NCBI RefSeq assembly: GCF_018403245.1
Contig: NZ_BOSH01000022.1
Coordinates: 1 to 63,421 of the forward strand
Origin: Paenibacillus sp. J2TS4
GTDB taxonomy: Bacteria > Bacillota > Bacilli > Paenibacillales > NBRC-103111
Reading direction: 5' to 3'
DNA length: 63,421 bases
The notes beneath the pieces are model-generated. The model was not told the DNA's origin. It ran no database searches and saw only the letters and a list, made by a program, of their open reading frames with translations. Position numbers and translations under genes: made by a program. Below are positions 24,266 through 33,272 of this stretch, piece by piece. How positions within the stretch are numbered: position 1 is the first letter of the stretch; each line of letters opens with the position of its first letter.

Positions 24266-25693
24266 ATGAAGCATCCCAGAGAATATGCAGACGAAGAAGT
24301 GATCGTGCTCGGAATGGCCAGAAGCGGCGTGGCCGCAGCCATACGATTTCACGAGCTTGGAGCGAAGGTGACGGTCAATGACCGTAAAGAGCGAGAGCTA
24401 TGCCCGGAGGCCGACGAATTGGAGGCGCTGGGTATTTCTGTTGTTTGCGGCGGCCATCCGTCAGGCTTGATTCATGAAGGCGTGGCGCTGCTTGTCAAAA
24501 ATCCGGGCATCCCTTATCAGGCGGAGCCGATTGTCCGTGCCCGGGAGCTCGGGATTGAGGTCGTGACCGAGGTGGAGGTTGCGTATTGGCTGTCCGATGC
24601 TCCGATTATTGGAATAACCGGCTCTAACGGAAAGACCACCACCACGACTTGGGTGGGCCAAATGCTGGACAAGGCCGGAATGCAGCCGATTGTGGCCGGG
24701 AACATTGGCCGAGCTCTGTGCGATGCTGCTCACAGCGCGACCAGCGACCATTGGCTCGTCGCGGAATTAAGCAGCTTCCAATTAAAGGGAATCGACAAAT
24801 TTCGCCCGCGGATCGCTTGTTTGCTTAATGTTTATGAAACGCACCTGGATTATCATGGGACGATGTCGGATTATACCGCCTCTAAAGCGAAGTTATTTAC
24901 GAATCAATGTGAAGAGGATATTGCGGTTTTGAATTGGGACGACACGGAATGCCGTCTTCTTTCGACCAAGGTCAAGGCGCGAGTGCTCCCCTTCTCAATG
25001 AAGGAAGAGCTGAGTGAAGGCGTCTATTTGCGCAGGCATGCCGAAACCGGTCGGTTGGAGAGGGATGTCGTCTATCGGGATCAGGACGGAACCGTTCATC
25101 TGATCGTCCGTTCTGCAGATATAGGCATACCTGAAGAGTACAACGTCGAGAACGCTTTGGCGGCAACAGCTATAGCGATCGCGGCAGGGGCGCCTATCTC
25201 TGACATTGCGGAATCCCTTCGTCAATTCAAGGGAGTGGAGCACCGTCTCGAGTTTGTTGCGACCCGCAACGAAATTACTTATTACAACAACTCCAAGGCG
25301 ACGAATCCGGCAGCGACCATTAAGGCGTTGGATGCTTTTCAACAGCCCGTCGTGCTGATTGCCGGAGGGCAGGACCGGCAAGGAACGGATAAGGAGATGG
25401 ACTACCGCGAGCTGGAGCCTTATTTAAGGGAGAAGGTCAAGGCGGTCGTATTGCTGGGAGAGACACGCGACAAGCTGGCTAAAGTTGCAGAATCGGCAGG
25501 GTTGACCCGCATCCAATTGGTCGATAATGGGAATAGCGCCGCGGAAACATTGGACCAAGCCGTTCGCTATGCGCAGCAACTGGCGGAGCCGGGGGAGATT
25601 GTTCTCCTGTCACCGGCTTGTGCCAGCTGGGACATGTTCGAATCATTCGAGCAGCGGGGACGAATGTTTAAAGAGTCCGTGCATAACCTTTAA
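24266..25693 (+). CDS. murD: UDP-N-acetylmuramoylalanine:D-glutamate ligase
   Basis: 475 residues, 3 nt after mraY. It adds D-Glu to UDP-MurNAc-L-Ala. N-terminal Rossmann-like domain (VIVLGMARSGVAAAIRFHELGA), P-loop GITGSNGKTTTTTWVG near 115, HLDYHGTMSDY, and NNSKATNPAATIKAL near 345. C-terminal LLSPACASWDMFESFEQRG is the family's conserved end. The weak AGGTG site inside the mraY end suggests coupling. Confidence 0.95.
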   Translation: MKHPREYADEEVIVLGMARSGVAAAIRFHELGAKVTVNDRKERELCPEADELEALGISVVCGGHPSGLIHEGVALLVKNPGIPYQAEPIVRARELGIEVVTEVEVAYWLSDAPIIGITGSNGKTTTTTWVGQMLDKAGMQPIVAGNIGRALCDAAHSATSDHWLVAELSSFQLKGIDKFRPRIACLLNVYETHLDYHGTMSDYTASKAKLFTNQCEEDIAVLNWDDTECRLLSTKVKARVLPFSMKEELSEGVYLRRHAETGRLERDVVYRDQDGTVHLIVRSADIGIPEEYNVENALAATAIAIAAGAPISDIAESLRQFKGVEHRLEFVATRNEITYYNNSKATNPAATIKALDAFQQPVVLIAGGQDRQGTDKEMDYRELEPYLREKVKAVVLLGETRDKLAKVAESAGLTRIQLVDNGNSAAETLDQAVRYAQQLAEPGEIVLLSPACASWDMFESFEQRGRMFKESVHNL

Positions 25694-25748
25694 CAAGGGA
25701 TAACCAAGCCTTGGCTGTCCCCACGTTGATGGTGAGAGGTGTGAGGAC

Positions 25749-26846
25749 ATGGGAAAAGCACGGTCCGCCCCGGATGCGCTGATGATGCTGGCGACTTTGC
25801 TGCTGCTGGCCATCGGAGTGGTCATGGTATATAGTGCGAGCTCCGTACTATCATTTCATGATTTCGGCGATTCGTATTACTATGTCAAGAGACAGCTTCT
25901 TTTTGCTGTCCTTGGTGTTCTGGCTATGCTAACGATGATGAACATCGATTACTGGGTGTGGAAAAAATACGCTAAAATCGGTTTGCTCATCTGTTTTGTC
26001 TTATTACTAATCGTACTGATTCCGGGGATTGGAGTAGTTCGCGGCGGCGCCAGAAGCTGGCTCGGGATAGGCTCGTTTGGGATTCAGCCCTCCGAATTTA
26101 TGAAGATCGGCATGATTATTTTTATGGCCAAGCTGCTGGCGGAGGAGCAGAATAAAATTACTCAGTTTACCAAAGGGTTGCTGCCTCCGCTGCTCATTAT
26201 GGGTACGGCGTTCGGACTGATTATGCTGCAGCCCGATTTAGGTACGGGAGCAGTTCTGATTGGGGCGTCCTTGCTGGTCATCTATACAGCGGGAGCCCGC
26301 CTCCTGCATTTGTCCTTGCTGGCTCTGATCGGCTTGGTCGGGTTTATCGGCCTCATTCTGGCTGCCCCCTATCGGTTGCAGAGAATCACCGCATTCCTGG
26401 ACCCTTGGCAGGATCCGCTGGGAGCCGGTTATCAGTCGATCCAATCGATGTACGCCATCGGCCCGGGAAGGCTGAGCGGTCTCGGTTATGGAAACAGCCT
26501 GCAAAAGTACAACTATTTGCCGGAGCCGCAAACCGACTTTATTTTTTCGATCATCGGGGAGGAGTTAGGCTTTATCGGCGGCGCAACTATCCTCATTCTA
26601 TTCGCCATCCTGGTGTGGCGCGGACTGAGAACCGCGATTGCCGCGCCGGATACGTTCGGCAGCCTGCTCGCCGTAGGAGTGGCCGGAATGATAGCTGTCC
26701 AGGTTATTATCAATATCGGTGTCGTGATCGGAATGATGCCGGTTACGGGAATCACACTTCCTTTAATCAGCTACGGCGGCTCCTCTTTAACCTTGATGCT
26801 CACTTCCATTGGAATCTTGCTGAATATATCCCGTTATTCCCGATAG
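25749..26846 (+). CDS. spoVE: SEDS-family peptidoglycan polymerase SpoVE/FtsW
   Basis: 365 residues with about ten membrane segments. SEDS motifs: GVVMVYSASS near the N terminus, GGARSWLGIGSFGIQPSEFMKIG, LQPDLGT, and the C-terminal PLISYGGSSLTLML. These proteins polymerise lipid II glycan strands with a class B PBP partner. The location between murD and murB, in a cluster that contains spoVD, is that of B. subtilis spoVE; sequence alone does not separate SpoVE from FtsW, so it may serve vegetative division as well. GAGGTGTGAGGAC precedes ATG 25749. Confidence 0.88.
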   Translation: MGKARSAPDALMMLATLLLLAIGVVMVYSASSVLSFHDFGDSYYYVKRQLLFAVLGVLAMLTMMNIDYWVWKKYAKIGLLICFVLLLIVLIPGIGVVRGGARSWLGIGSFGIQPSEFMKIGMIIFMAKLLAEEQNKITQFTKGLLPPLLIMGTAFGLIMLQPDLGTGAVLIGASLLVIYTAGARLLHLSLLALIGLVGFIGLILAAPYRLQRITAFLDPWQDPLGAGYQSIQSMYAIGPGRLSGLGYGNSLQKYNYLPEPQTDFIFSIIGEELGFIGGATILILFAILVWRGLRTAIAAPDTFGSLLAVGVAGMIAVQVIINIGVVIGMMPVTGITLPLISYGGSSLTLMLTSIGILLNISRYSR

Positions 26847-27028
26847 TTTACCAACCTGCAAAGTGTGGGAAAAAAGAGTGGAGTGACAGTTTGGGGAAGG
26901 TTGGAGAACAGCTTAAGTATCTGTCCTTCCGTTCTTTTTTTCACCACTTCTTCTCAAAAGCGAGCTCAATATTTACGTTATTTAGGACAAGCGTATGGGG
27001 AATTCAACCACTAACCTGATGTAAGTTT

Positions 27029-27090
27029 AGATAAGAGGCACTTTCCTTCGGAACGGAATGGACGCTTATCTTCATTGCCGCATCTATAGT
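27029..27090 (+). repeat. Structured repeat B, partial copy B4 (upstream of murB)
   Basis: GAGGCACTTTCCTTCGGAAC and CGGAATG (27035-27060) match copy B1 for 26 consecutive bases, and the end CATCTATAGT matches the CATATATAGT end of the other copies. The 5' half (the GGAGAAAGAAAG block) is missing. Here AGATAAG (27029-27035) pairs with CTTATCT (27065-27071), a different closing helix. It lies in the 443-bp gap where murG would be expected. Confidence 0.65.
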
Positions 27091-27152
27091 CTGCGATTAA
27101 AAATATTTGGTCAAAATACGGTTCGTCAACGGGAGAAGCAATGGTTGGGCTG

Positions 27153-27181
27153 TTGTCACACTCTTTGTAAATTTACATAGT
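27153..27181 (+). promoter_or_regulatory. Possible promoter for murB-murA
   Basis: TTGTCA (27153-27158), a 17-bp spacer and CATAGT (27176-27181), within an AT-rich stretch that ends in the near-palindrome ATAGTATACACTAT. It lies about 110 nt before murB and would give the murB side its own transcript after the murG gap. The rest of 26847-27289 shows only repeat B4. Confidence 0.45.
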
Positions 27182-27289
27182 ATACACTATAACCGTGACA
27201 AACGCCCGGACCAGTCGGCGGCGAGAGCGGCCCACATCGTATCCGCCGTCTGGTTATTGCCCGTGATGTTGTGAAGGAGGTTTATCCTA

Positions 27290-28195
27290 GTGCTACAGGT
27301 CATATCTGAATTACAGGCTGCCGGAGTCAACGATATTAAACGCGAGGAACCTATGGCACCTCATACCTACTGGAAGATCGGCGGTCCTGCCGACGTGTTC
27401 GTCGTTCCGCAAACCAAGCAGCAATTGCTCGAAACGATCCGAATCGTGCGTGAACACAATTTGCCATGGTTCGTGCTAGGCAAAGGCTCCAACTTGCTGG
27501 TTACCGATAAAGGCATACGCGGGGTCGTTATCAAATTGGGAGAAGCGTTAAACTATGCCCGCTTTGAAGATAACCTCATTTATGCGGGAGCGGCCTTCTC
27601 CCTCATCAAGCTGTCTGTCATGGCGGGAAGGCAAGGGTTGGCCGGACTCGAATTTGCGGGAGGAATACCGGGTAGCATTGGAGGAGCCGTCTACATGAAT
27701 GCAGGGGCTCACGGGTCGGAAATGTCACGCATTCTCAAGCAAGCTGAAGTGCTGTTCGATAACGGGGAATTGGTTACTATGCAGAAGGAAGAGTTTCAGT
27801 ACGCCTACCGAACCTCTATTCTACACACAAAACGAGGAATCGTCACCGAAGCGGTTCTCGAGCTTCAAGCGGGGGATCGCGCTGAACTGGCAACCACCCA
27901 AGCCGCACATAAAGAACGGCGGCTCCGGACACAACCGCTGCAATTAGCCGTTGCCGGGAGTGTCTTCCGCAATCCCGAGAACCGCTTCGCGGCCAAATTG
28001 ATCGAGGAGGCCGGCCTCAAAGGGATGCGCGTGGGGGGAGCTGAAATATCAACTCTACATGCCAATTTTATCGTTAATACGGGGCAGGCAACAGCTGAAG
28101 ACGTGCTCACCCTCATTGAAAAGATTAAAGCCATAGTTGGGGAAAAATACAAAGTGGAGCTGGTTCCTGAAGTTATGGTGGTGGGTGAACGGTAA
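27290..28195 (+). CDS. murB: UDP-N-acetylenolpyruvoylglucosamine reductase
   Basis: 301 residues from GTG 27290 with GGAGG 10 nt upstream. FAD enzyme that reduces enolpyruvyl-UDP-GlcNAc to UDP-MurNAc with NADPH. FAD-binding motifs LGKGSNLLVTDKGIRGVVI and GLEFAGGIPGSIGGAVYMNAG near 125, the catalytic serine in AVAGSVFRNP, and the C-terminal VELVPEVMVVGE. It lies 15 nt before murA. In B. subtilis murG precedes murB; here it does not. Confidence 0.96.
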   Translation: MLQVISELQAAGVNDIKREEPMAPHTYWKIGGPADVFVVPQTKQQLLETIRIVREHNLPWFVLGKGSNLLVTDKGIRGVVIKLGEALNYARFEDNLIYAGAAFSLIKLSVMAGRQGLAGLEFAGGIPGSIGGAVYMNAGAHGSEMSRILKQAEVLFDNGELVTMQKEEFQYAYRTSILHTKRGIVTEAVLELQAGDRAELATTQAAHKERRLRTQPLQLAVAGSVFRNPENRFAAKLIEEAGLKGMRVGGAEISTLHANFIVNTGQATAEDVLTLIEKIKAIVGEKYKVELVPEVMVVGER

Positions 28196-28210
28196 TTCGG
28201 AGGTGAAACA

Positions 28211-29491
28211 TTGGAAAAGTTGGTGATCGAAGGCGGGAAACCTCTCTCGGGAACCATACGAATTCACGGCGCGAAAAACGCAGCATTGCCCGTTCTTGCC
28301 GCAAGCATCATGGCAGAAGGAACACATACCATTGAGAACGTACCTGATCTGTTGGATATCCATGTTATGCTGGACATTTTACGCGCCCTGGGTTGTAGGG
28401 CGGAGCTTAAGGGCGACAGAGTGACCGTAGATACGTCGCCCGTTCATTCTTCTCATATCCCGGAAGAATTGATGAGTCAAATGAGATCGTCTGTTTTTCT
28501 TATGGGGCCCTTGCTGGCAAGGTTCGGCAAGGTTCAGATTTATCAGCCGGGGGGCTGTGCCATCGGCGAACGGAAAATCAATCTCCATCTTCAGGGACTG
28601 CAAGCTCTGGGAGCGGTCGTGGAGGAGTCGGGCCATACGATCGTTTGCTGGGCCAAACGATTAAAAGGGGCGGACATTGTGCTCGATTTGCCCAGTGTTG
28701 GAGCTACGGAGAATATTATGATGGCAGCCTCTATGGCAGAAGGAATTACGACGATTTACAATGCGGCCAGGGAGCCGGAAATTGTCGATTTGCAGAATTA
28801 TTTGATTCGCATGGGGGCCAAAATGATTGGTGCCGGAACCGATACGATCACTATCGAAGGGGTGCCGGAGCTCAAGGCCGCATCTTACCGTGTCATTCCG
28901 GATCGAATCGTGACGGGAACGATCATGATGGCGACGGCCGCAACCAAAGGGAATGTTACGATGGAAAACGTTAACCCCGCTCACTTGACATCGGTCATTC
29001 ATGCACTTAAGCGGGCAGGTATCCAAGTGACATCGGACGATGATATAATAAACGTAACTTGCCATACTAGGCCAAAGGCAGTCGAACGCGTGGTGACGGC
29101 ACCCCATCCAGGGTTTCCCACCGACCTGCAACCCCAGATGATGGTGCTGCTCTCCTTGGCCGAAGGCATCAGTATAATTAAAGAAACTATATTCGATGGA
29201 AGGTTCAAGCATGTCGATGAATTGTCTCGAATGGGAGCCGATATTAGCACGGATTTGAATTCCGCCTTTATTCGCGGCGTTCCCCGGCTGTATGGAGCCA
29301 CTGTCGAATCGACCGACCTGAGAGCGGGGGCCGCCCTTGTTATAGCGGGGTTGGCAGCTCATGGCACGACGGTGGTCGAGCAGGTGCATCATATTGATAG
29401 AGGGTATGATAGAATAGAGCTGATGCTGGGTCAGTTAGGGGCCCGAATAAGCCGATATTCCGCCGTTCCTCGCAAGTCGATTTTGTCTTGA
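28211..29491 (+). CDS. murA: UDP-N-acetylglucosamine 1-carboxyvinyltransferase
   Basis: 426 residues with a TTG start behind GGAGGTGAAAC. It catalyses the first committed step of peptidoglycan synthesis, adding enolpyruvate from PEP to UDP-GlcNAc. The N terminus (GGKPLSGTIRIHGAKNAALP) and the catalytic cysteine loop QPGGCAIGERKINLH near 115 are typical. The conserved Cys indicates fosfomycin-sensitive chemistry. Firmicutes usually have two MurA paralogues; only one is in the window. Confidence 0.95.
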   Translation: MEKLVIEGGKPLSGTIRIHGAKNAALPVLAASIMAEGTHTIENVPDLLDIHVMLDILRALGCRAELKGDRVTVDTSPVHSSHIPEELMSQMRSSVFLMGPLLARFGKVQIYQPGGCAIGERKINLHLQGLQALGAVVEESGHTIVCWAKRLKGADIVLDLPSVGATENIMMAASMAEGITTIYNAAREPEIVDLQNYLIRMGAKMIGAGTDTITIEGVPELKAASYRVIPDRIVTGTIMMATAATKGNVTMENVNPAHLTSVIHALKRAGIQVTSDDDIINVTCHTRPKAVERVVTAPHPGFPTDLQPQMMVLLSLAEGISIIKETIFDGRFKHVDELSRMGADISTDLNSAFIRGVPRLYGATVESTDLRAGAALVIAGLAAHGTTVVEQVHHIDRGYDRIELMLGQLGARISRYSAVPRKSILS

Positions 29492-29574
29492 CAAATAAAG
29501 GCTGTTCCGAGTCCCTTCCTGCAGAGGAAGGGATTAGGGACGTTTAGTAGCCGGAGAACCAGGAAGGTGTTAGT

Positions 29575-30375
29575 TTGTCAATGCAGGTTAAAGTTCCAGC
29601 AATCAAGCCCGAGAGACCTAGTAAAAAAGGAAGCCGCAAGGTCATTCTGCTGCTGGTTGTTTTTTTTCTGACGGTGCTTGCCATCCTTTTTTTTCAATCT
29701 TCTATCAGTAAAATAACAGTTATCGAGATTACCGGAAACGAAATGGTAGATTCCGAACAAATTGGACAAGCCTCGAATATCCGGGTCGGTGACAGCTTCT
29801 TCCTGATAGATGCTCGTAAATCAGCGGACAGCATAGGGGAATTGAGAATGATTGAATCGGTTCAGATTACAAAGCGCTTTCCCGGTCAGGTTACGATTAC
29901 CGTGCAGGAGCATAAACGGGTTGCCTTTCAAATAAATGCGGCTGGAGAGAGGGAAGTGCTGCTGGCAGATGGCAGTTCTCACCCTGCTAAAGATGAATCC
30001 ATTCCGCTCGATAAGCCCATCATGACCGGCTGGATGGATGACAATCCGATGAAAGCCAAGCTGTGCTCCATATTGGCGGATATTGCGGATCCCATGCTCG
30101 CCGATATTTCGGAAATCGTTCCGGACCCATCCGCTGCCTATGAGGATAAAATAAGGATCTATACCAAGTCTCAATATGAAGTCTCTACCCGGATAGAATT
30201 TTTGCAGGAAAAGCTTCAATATCTGGACGTTATGATCGCCGAATGGAAGGAGCAGAACATCCATTCCGGAGAGCTGATTCTGATGGAGCAGGATCGGGGG
30301 ATTCCTTTCGAAATCGATAGTAAAAAGGATATTTCCAAAGATTCCGGCAAACAGGGAGAAGCGAAAAAAAGATAA
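29575..30375 (+). CDS. divIB: Cell division protein DivIB/FtsQ
   Basis: 266 residues. The cytoplasmic N terminus is basic and Pro/Lys-rich; one membrane segment at about 24-44 (VILLLVVFFLTVLAILFF) precedes a POTRA domain (ITVIEITGNEMVDSEQIGQ) and a beta domain (VTITVQEHKRVAFQIN). DivIB is part of the septal FtsL-DivIC complex and is needed for sporulation septation. Start is TTG 29575 after AGGAAGG, with ATG 29581 also possible. Between it and ftsA the sequence is very AT-rich. The sbp/ylxW/ylxX genes found after divIB in B. subtilis are absent. Confidence 0.88.
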   Translation: MSMQVKVPAIKPERPSKKGSRKVILLLVVFFLTVLAILFFQSSISKITVIEITGNEMVDSEQIGQASNIRVGDSFFLIDARKSADSIGELRMIESVQITKRFPGQVTITVQEHKRVAFQINAAGEREVLLADGSSHPAKDESIPLDKPIMTGWMDDNPMKAKLCSILADIADPMLADISEIVPDPSAAYEDKIRIYTKSQYEVSTRIEFLQEKLQYLDVMIAEWKEQNIHSGELILMEQDRGIPFEIDSKKDISKDSGKQGEAKKR

Positions 30376-30430
30376 AAATAGACTACTCTTTACTATTCAA
30401 TAATGATAAAATTGTTATTATGGTATTTCT

Positions 30431-30459
30431 GTGACAATAGGAATTATTTACTATATAAA
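30431..30459 (+). promoter_or_regulatory. Putative promoter of ftsA-ftsZ
   Basis: GTGACA (30431-30436), a 17-bp spacer and TATAAA (30454-30459) in an AT-rich 181-bp gap after divIB. ATAGGAATT at 30437-30445 also resembles a SigH -35 element (RNAGGAWWW), but I see no SigH -10 at the right spacing. Confidence 0.5.
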
Positions 30460-30556
30460 AAAACGCTAAAAAAAGAGGGAATATAAGAACCATGTTGAAT
30501 ATGTACAGAGATCGAAATAGACTGCAATACGGACAAGCAACAGGAGGTGCCTAGGA

Positions 30557-31789
30557 TTGAGCAACAATGACGTCATAGTCAGTTTGGACATTGGTACTTC
30601 CAAGGTTCGAGTCATCATCGGGGAAGTAGCGAATGGCTCGATCAACATCATTGGAGTAGGCTCCTCGGAATCCGAAGGCATTCGCAAGGGAGCTATCGTT
30701 GATATTGATCAAACGGTACAATCGATACGCAATGCCGTTGACCATGCGGAGCGCATGGTTGGCATCCAAATATCTGAGGTATATGTCGGTATTTCCGGCA
30801 ATCATATCGGTTTACAAACGAGCCATGGTGTCGTAGCCGTAAGCAATGAAGACCGGGAGATCGGCGAGGAAGACATCGAGCGTGTGCTCCAGGCAGCCAG
30901 AGTGATCGCACTGCCTCCTGAAAGGGAGATTGTCGGAGTAGTTCCGCAGCAGTATTTGGTCGACGGGCTGGAGGGCATTCAGGACCCCCGGGGAATGATC
31001 GGTGTACGCCTGGAAGTGGAAGCAACCATCATAACCGGTGCCAAAACCGCTATACATAATCTGCGGCGTGTCGTGGAGAAAGCTGGACTTCAGGTCGCCG
31101 ATTTGGTATTAATGTCCTTGGGAGCAGGAACGATGACGCTCTCCAAGGATGAGAAGATGATAGGGACGGTGCTGGCTGATATTGGAGCAGGAGCAACCAC
31201 TATTTCCGTTTTTGAGAACGGTACGCTGGCTGTCACTTCCACGCTTCCTATCGGTGGGGAATTCATATCGAATGATATTTCCATCGGACTCCACACTCAA
31301 CTGGAGAATGCGGAGAAGATCAAACTCAAGTTCTCCTGTGCCTCGGTCGCCGATTCGGCTTCCGATCAGGTATTCAAGGTGCCGAGAATCGGCAGCAATG
31401 TGGAGAAGGAATTTTCGCAAGTCGATCTTGCCAATATTATTGAGCCAAGAGTCCGGGAAATGATCCAGTTGATTCGCGCCGAAGCGGCTCGCATGGGTTA
31501 CAGCGATCCTCTCGGCGGATTTGTGCTCACCGGCGGAACGATGTCGATGCCGGGAATGTTGTCGGTAGCCCAGGAGGAGTTGGCCACATCGGTAAGAATT
31601 GCCGCACCCGATTATATTGGCGTGCGCGATCCATCCTACACTAGCGGCGTCGGCATTATTATATTCCTCACTAAATCGTTTCGTACCCGAAGTGCGGCAG
31701 CTCCTAAGAAAACAGTTGCCAAGAAAGCCCAGTCCAAACAATCGGGTTGGTTTGAAAGATTTAAAAACTGGTTAAGTGAACTAATCTAG
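30557..31789 (+). CDS. ftsA: Cell division protein FtsA
   Basis: 410 residues with a TTG start after CAGGAGGTG. Actin-fold ATPase: phosphate-1 motif VSLDIGTSKVRVIIGEV at the start, ADIGAGATTISVFENG near 205 and GFVLTGGTMSMPGM near 320. The C terminus FERFKNWLSELI is the amphipathic helix that binds the membrane and tethers FtsZ. It is followed by ftsZ after 124 nt. Confidence 0.95.
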   Translation: MSNNDVIVSLDIGTSKVRVIIGEVANGSINIIGVGSSESEGIRKGAIVDIDQTVQSIRNAVDHAERMVGIQISEVYVGISGNHIGLQTSHGVVAVSNEDREIGEEDIERVLQAARVIALPPEREIVGVVPQQYLVDGLEGIQDPRGMIGVRLEVEATIITGAKTAIHNLRRVVEKAGLQVADLVLMSLGAGTMTLSKDEKMIGTVLADIGAGATTISVFENGTLAVTSTLPIGGEFISNDISIGLHTQLENAEKIKLKFSCASVADSASDQVFKVPRIGSNVEKEFSQVDLANIIEPRVREMIQLIRAEAARMGYSDPLGGFVLTGGTMSMPGMLSVAQEELATSVRIAAPDYIGVRDPSYTSGVGIIIFLTKSFRTRSAAAPKKTVAKKAQSKQSGWFERFKNWLSELI

Positions 31790-31913
31790 AGGTTCACCAT
31801 AACAAATTTGTTTATTTAACGCCTTTAATGAACTACCTCTGGAAGATCACAGCAACTTAAGTCATGCTCTATCCGAGTGATCAACAGTATGGGTGAGGAG
31901 GATAATAATCGCT

Positions 31914-33029
31914 ATGTTTGAATTTGATTTGGAATTGGATCAAATGGCCACTATTAAAGTAATCGGAGTTGGCGGCGGAGGAAGCAATGCTGTCAATCGA
32001 ATGATAGAAAACGGAATTCAAGGAGTTGAATTTATAACCGTTAATACGGATGCGCAGGCGCTAAATCTGGCTAAATCCGAATCTAAGCTTAAGATTGGGG
32101 AAAAATTGACCCGAGGCTTGGGAGCGGGAGCGAATCCGGAAGTAGGAAAGAAAGCGGCGGAAGAGTCGCGTGAAGCGATTACCCAAGTATTAAAAGGCGC
32201 CGATCTCGTATTCGTCACCGCAGGAATGGGTGGGGGAACGGGAACCGGGGCGGCTCCGGTCATTGCCGAGATCGCCAAGGAATGCGGTGCGCTGACGGTA
32301 GGCGTAGTGACTCGCCCGTTTACGTTCGAAGGACGCAAACGCCAGGCTCAGGCCGAGCTTGGAATTACAGCATTGAAGGAAAAAGTAGACACACTGATCG
32401 TTATTCCTAACGATCGATTGCTTGAAATGGTAGACAAGAAGACTCCGATGATCGAGGCATTCCGTGAAGCGGACAATGTTCTCCGTCAAGGGGTACAAGG
32501 GATTTCAGACTTGATTATGGTACCAGGCCTAATCAATCTGGATTTTGCCGACGTTAAGACGATCATGACCGAGAGAGGCTCCGCCTTAATGGGAATCGGC
32601 ATGGGGACAGGCGAGAACCGGGCTGCGGAAGCCGCTAAGAAAGCGATTATGAGTCCGTTGCTCGAAACGTCGATTGAGGGTGCCCGCGGAGTAATCATGA
32701 ACATTACAGGCGGCTCCAATCTTAGCTTGTATGAAGTCAACGAAGCTGCCGAGATTGTGTTTGCTGCTTCCGATCCCGAAGTGAACGTTATCTTTGGAGC
32801 CATTATTGATGAGAATTATAAAGAAGAAATTAAAGTAACCGTTATTGCGACGGGCTTCGAAACGAAGCCGCCTAGTTCTCAGCGTAAACAACCGGGACAA
32901 CTGGGACAATCGGAGCCTGCGGCGGAACCGAGGACGCCGAATATTCGTCCTTTTGGCAGTCAGCCTAGCAGCGACCATCTCGATATCCCGACTTTTTTGC
33001 GCAACCGCGGCAAGAACAATATGGATTAA
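31914..33029 (+). CDS. ftsZ: Cell division GTPase FtsZ
   Basis: 371 residues. Tubulin-like GTPase that forms the Z ring: IKVIGVGGGGSNAVNRMIE, the tubulin signature GMGGGTGTGAAP near 100-115 and the T7 loop NLDFADVKTIM. The variable linker is followed by the conserved C-terminal peptide DIPTFLRNR that binds FtsA, SepF and others. ATG 31914 gives the family's usual MFEFDLELDQMATIKV start; GAGGAGG lies 12 nt upstream. Confidence 0.97.
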   Translation: MFEFDLELDQMATIKVIGVGGGGSNAVNRMIENGIQGVEFITVNTDAQALNLAKSESKLKIGEKLTRGLGAGANPEVGKKAAEESREAITQVLKGADLVFVTAGMGGGTGTGAAPVIAEIAKECGALTVGVVTRPFTFEGRKRQAQAELGITALKEKVDTLIVIPNDRLLEMVDKKTPMIEAFREADNVLRQGVQGISDLIMVPGLINLDFADVKTIMTERGSALMGIGMGTGENRAAEAAKKAIMSPLLETSIEGARGVIMNITGGSNLSLYEVNEAAEIVFAASDPEVNVIFGAIIDENYKEEIKVTVIATGFETKPPSSQRKQPGQLGQSEPAAEPRTPNIRPFGSQPSSDHLDIPTFLRNRGKNNMD

Positions 33030-33039
33030 TAACCTTGAT

Positions 33040-33083
33040 ATAAAGCCTCTATGGTTTCTTCGGAAACTGTAGAGGCTTTATTT
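33040..33083 (+). terminator. ftsZ terminator
   Basis: ATAAAGCCTCTA (33040-33051) pairs with TAGAGGCTTTAT (33070-33081), extended by GGTTTC/GAAACT around a TTCG loop. It closes the dcw transcript before the sporulation genes. Confidence 0.85.
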
Positions 33084-33168
33084 GCATGTAACCATTTTGT
33101 CTTTTGTGCGATGATTTTTTATTTGGCTTGGGTTATTTCCCCGCATTTTTCGCATATACTTTTCTAAC

Positions 33169-33235
33169 TTCGACAAAAAAACAGTCGATTGAGCATCACA
33201 GTTAGACAGACTTTGGAAAAGGAAAGCTTTATACT
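33169..33235 (+). promoter_or_regulatory. spoIIG-type promoter with Spo0A box
   Basis: TTCGACA at 33169-33175 is the reverse of the Spo0A box TGTCGAA, and AGTCGAT near 33183 is a weaker second site. Downstream, TAGACA (33203-33208) and TATACT (33230-33235) are 21 bp apart, longer than the normal 17. The B. subtilis spoIIG promoter also has overlong spacing (22 bp) and needs Spo0A bound upstream of the -35; the arrangement here agrees well. Confidence 0.7.
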
Positions 33236-33272
33236 GAGGTCATCCGTCGCAACAAGGTAGGAGGATAGGAGA

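Noticed and set aside
30437..30445. SigH promoter for ftsA-ftsZ
   Set aside because: ATAGGAATT fits a SigH -35, but no GAAT -10 is found 11-12 nt downstream.
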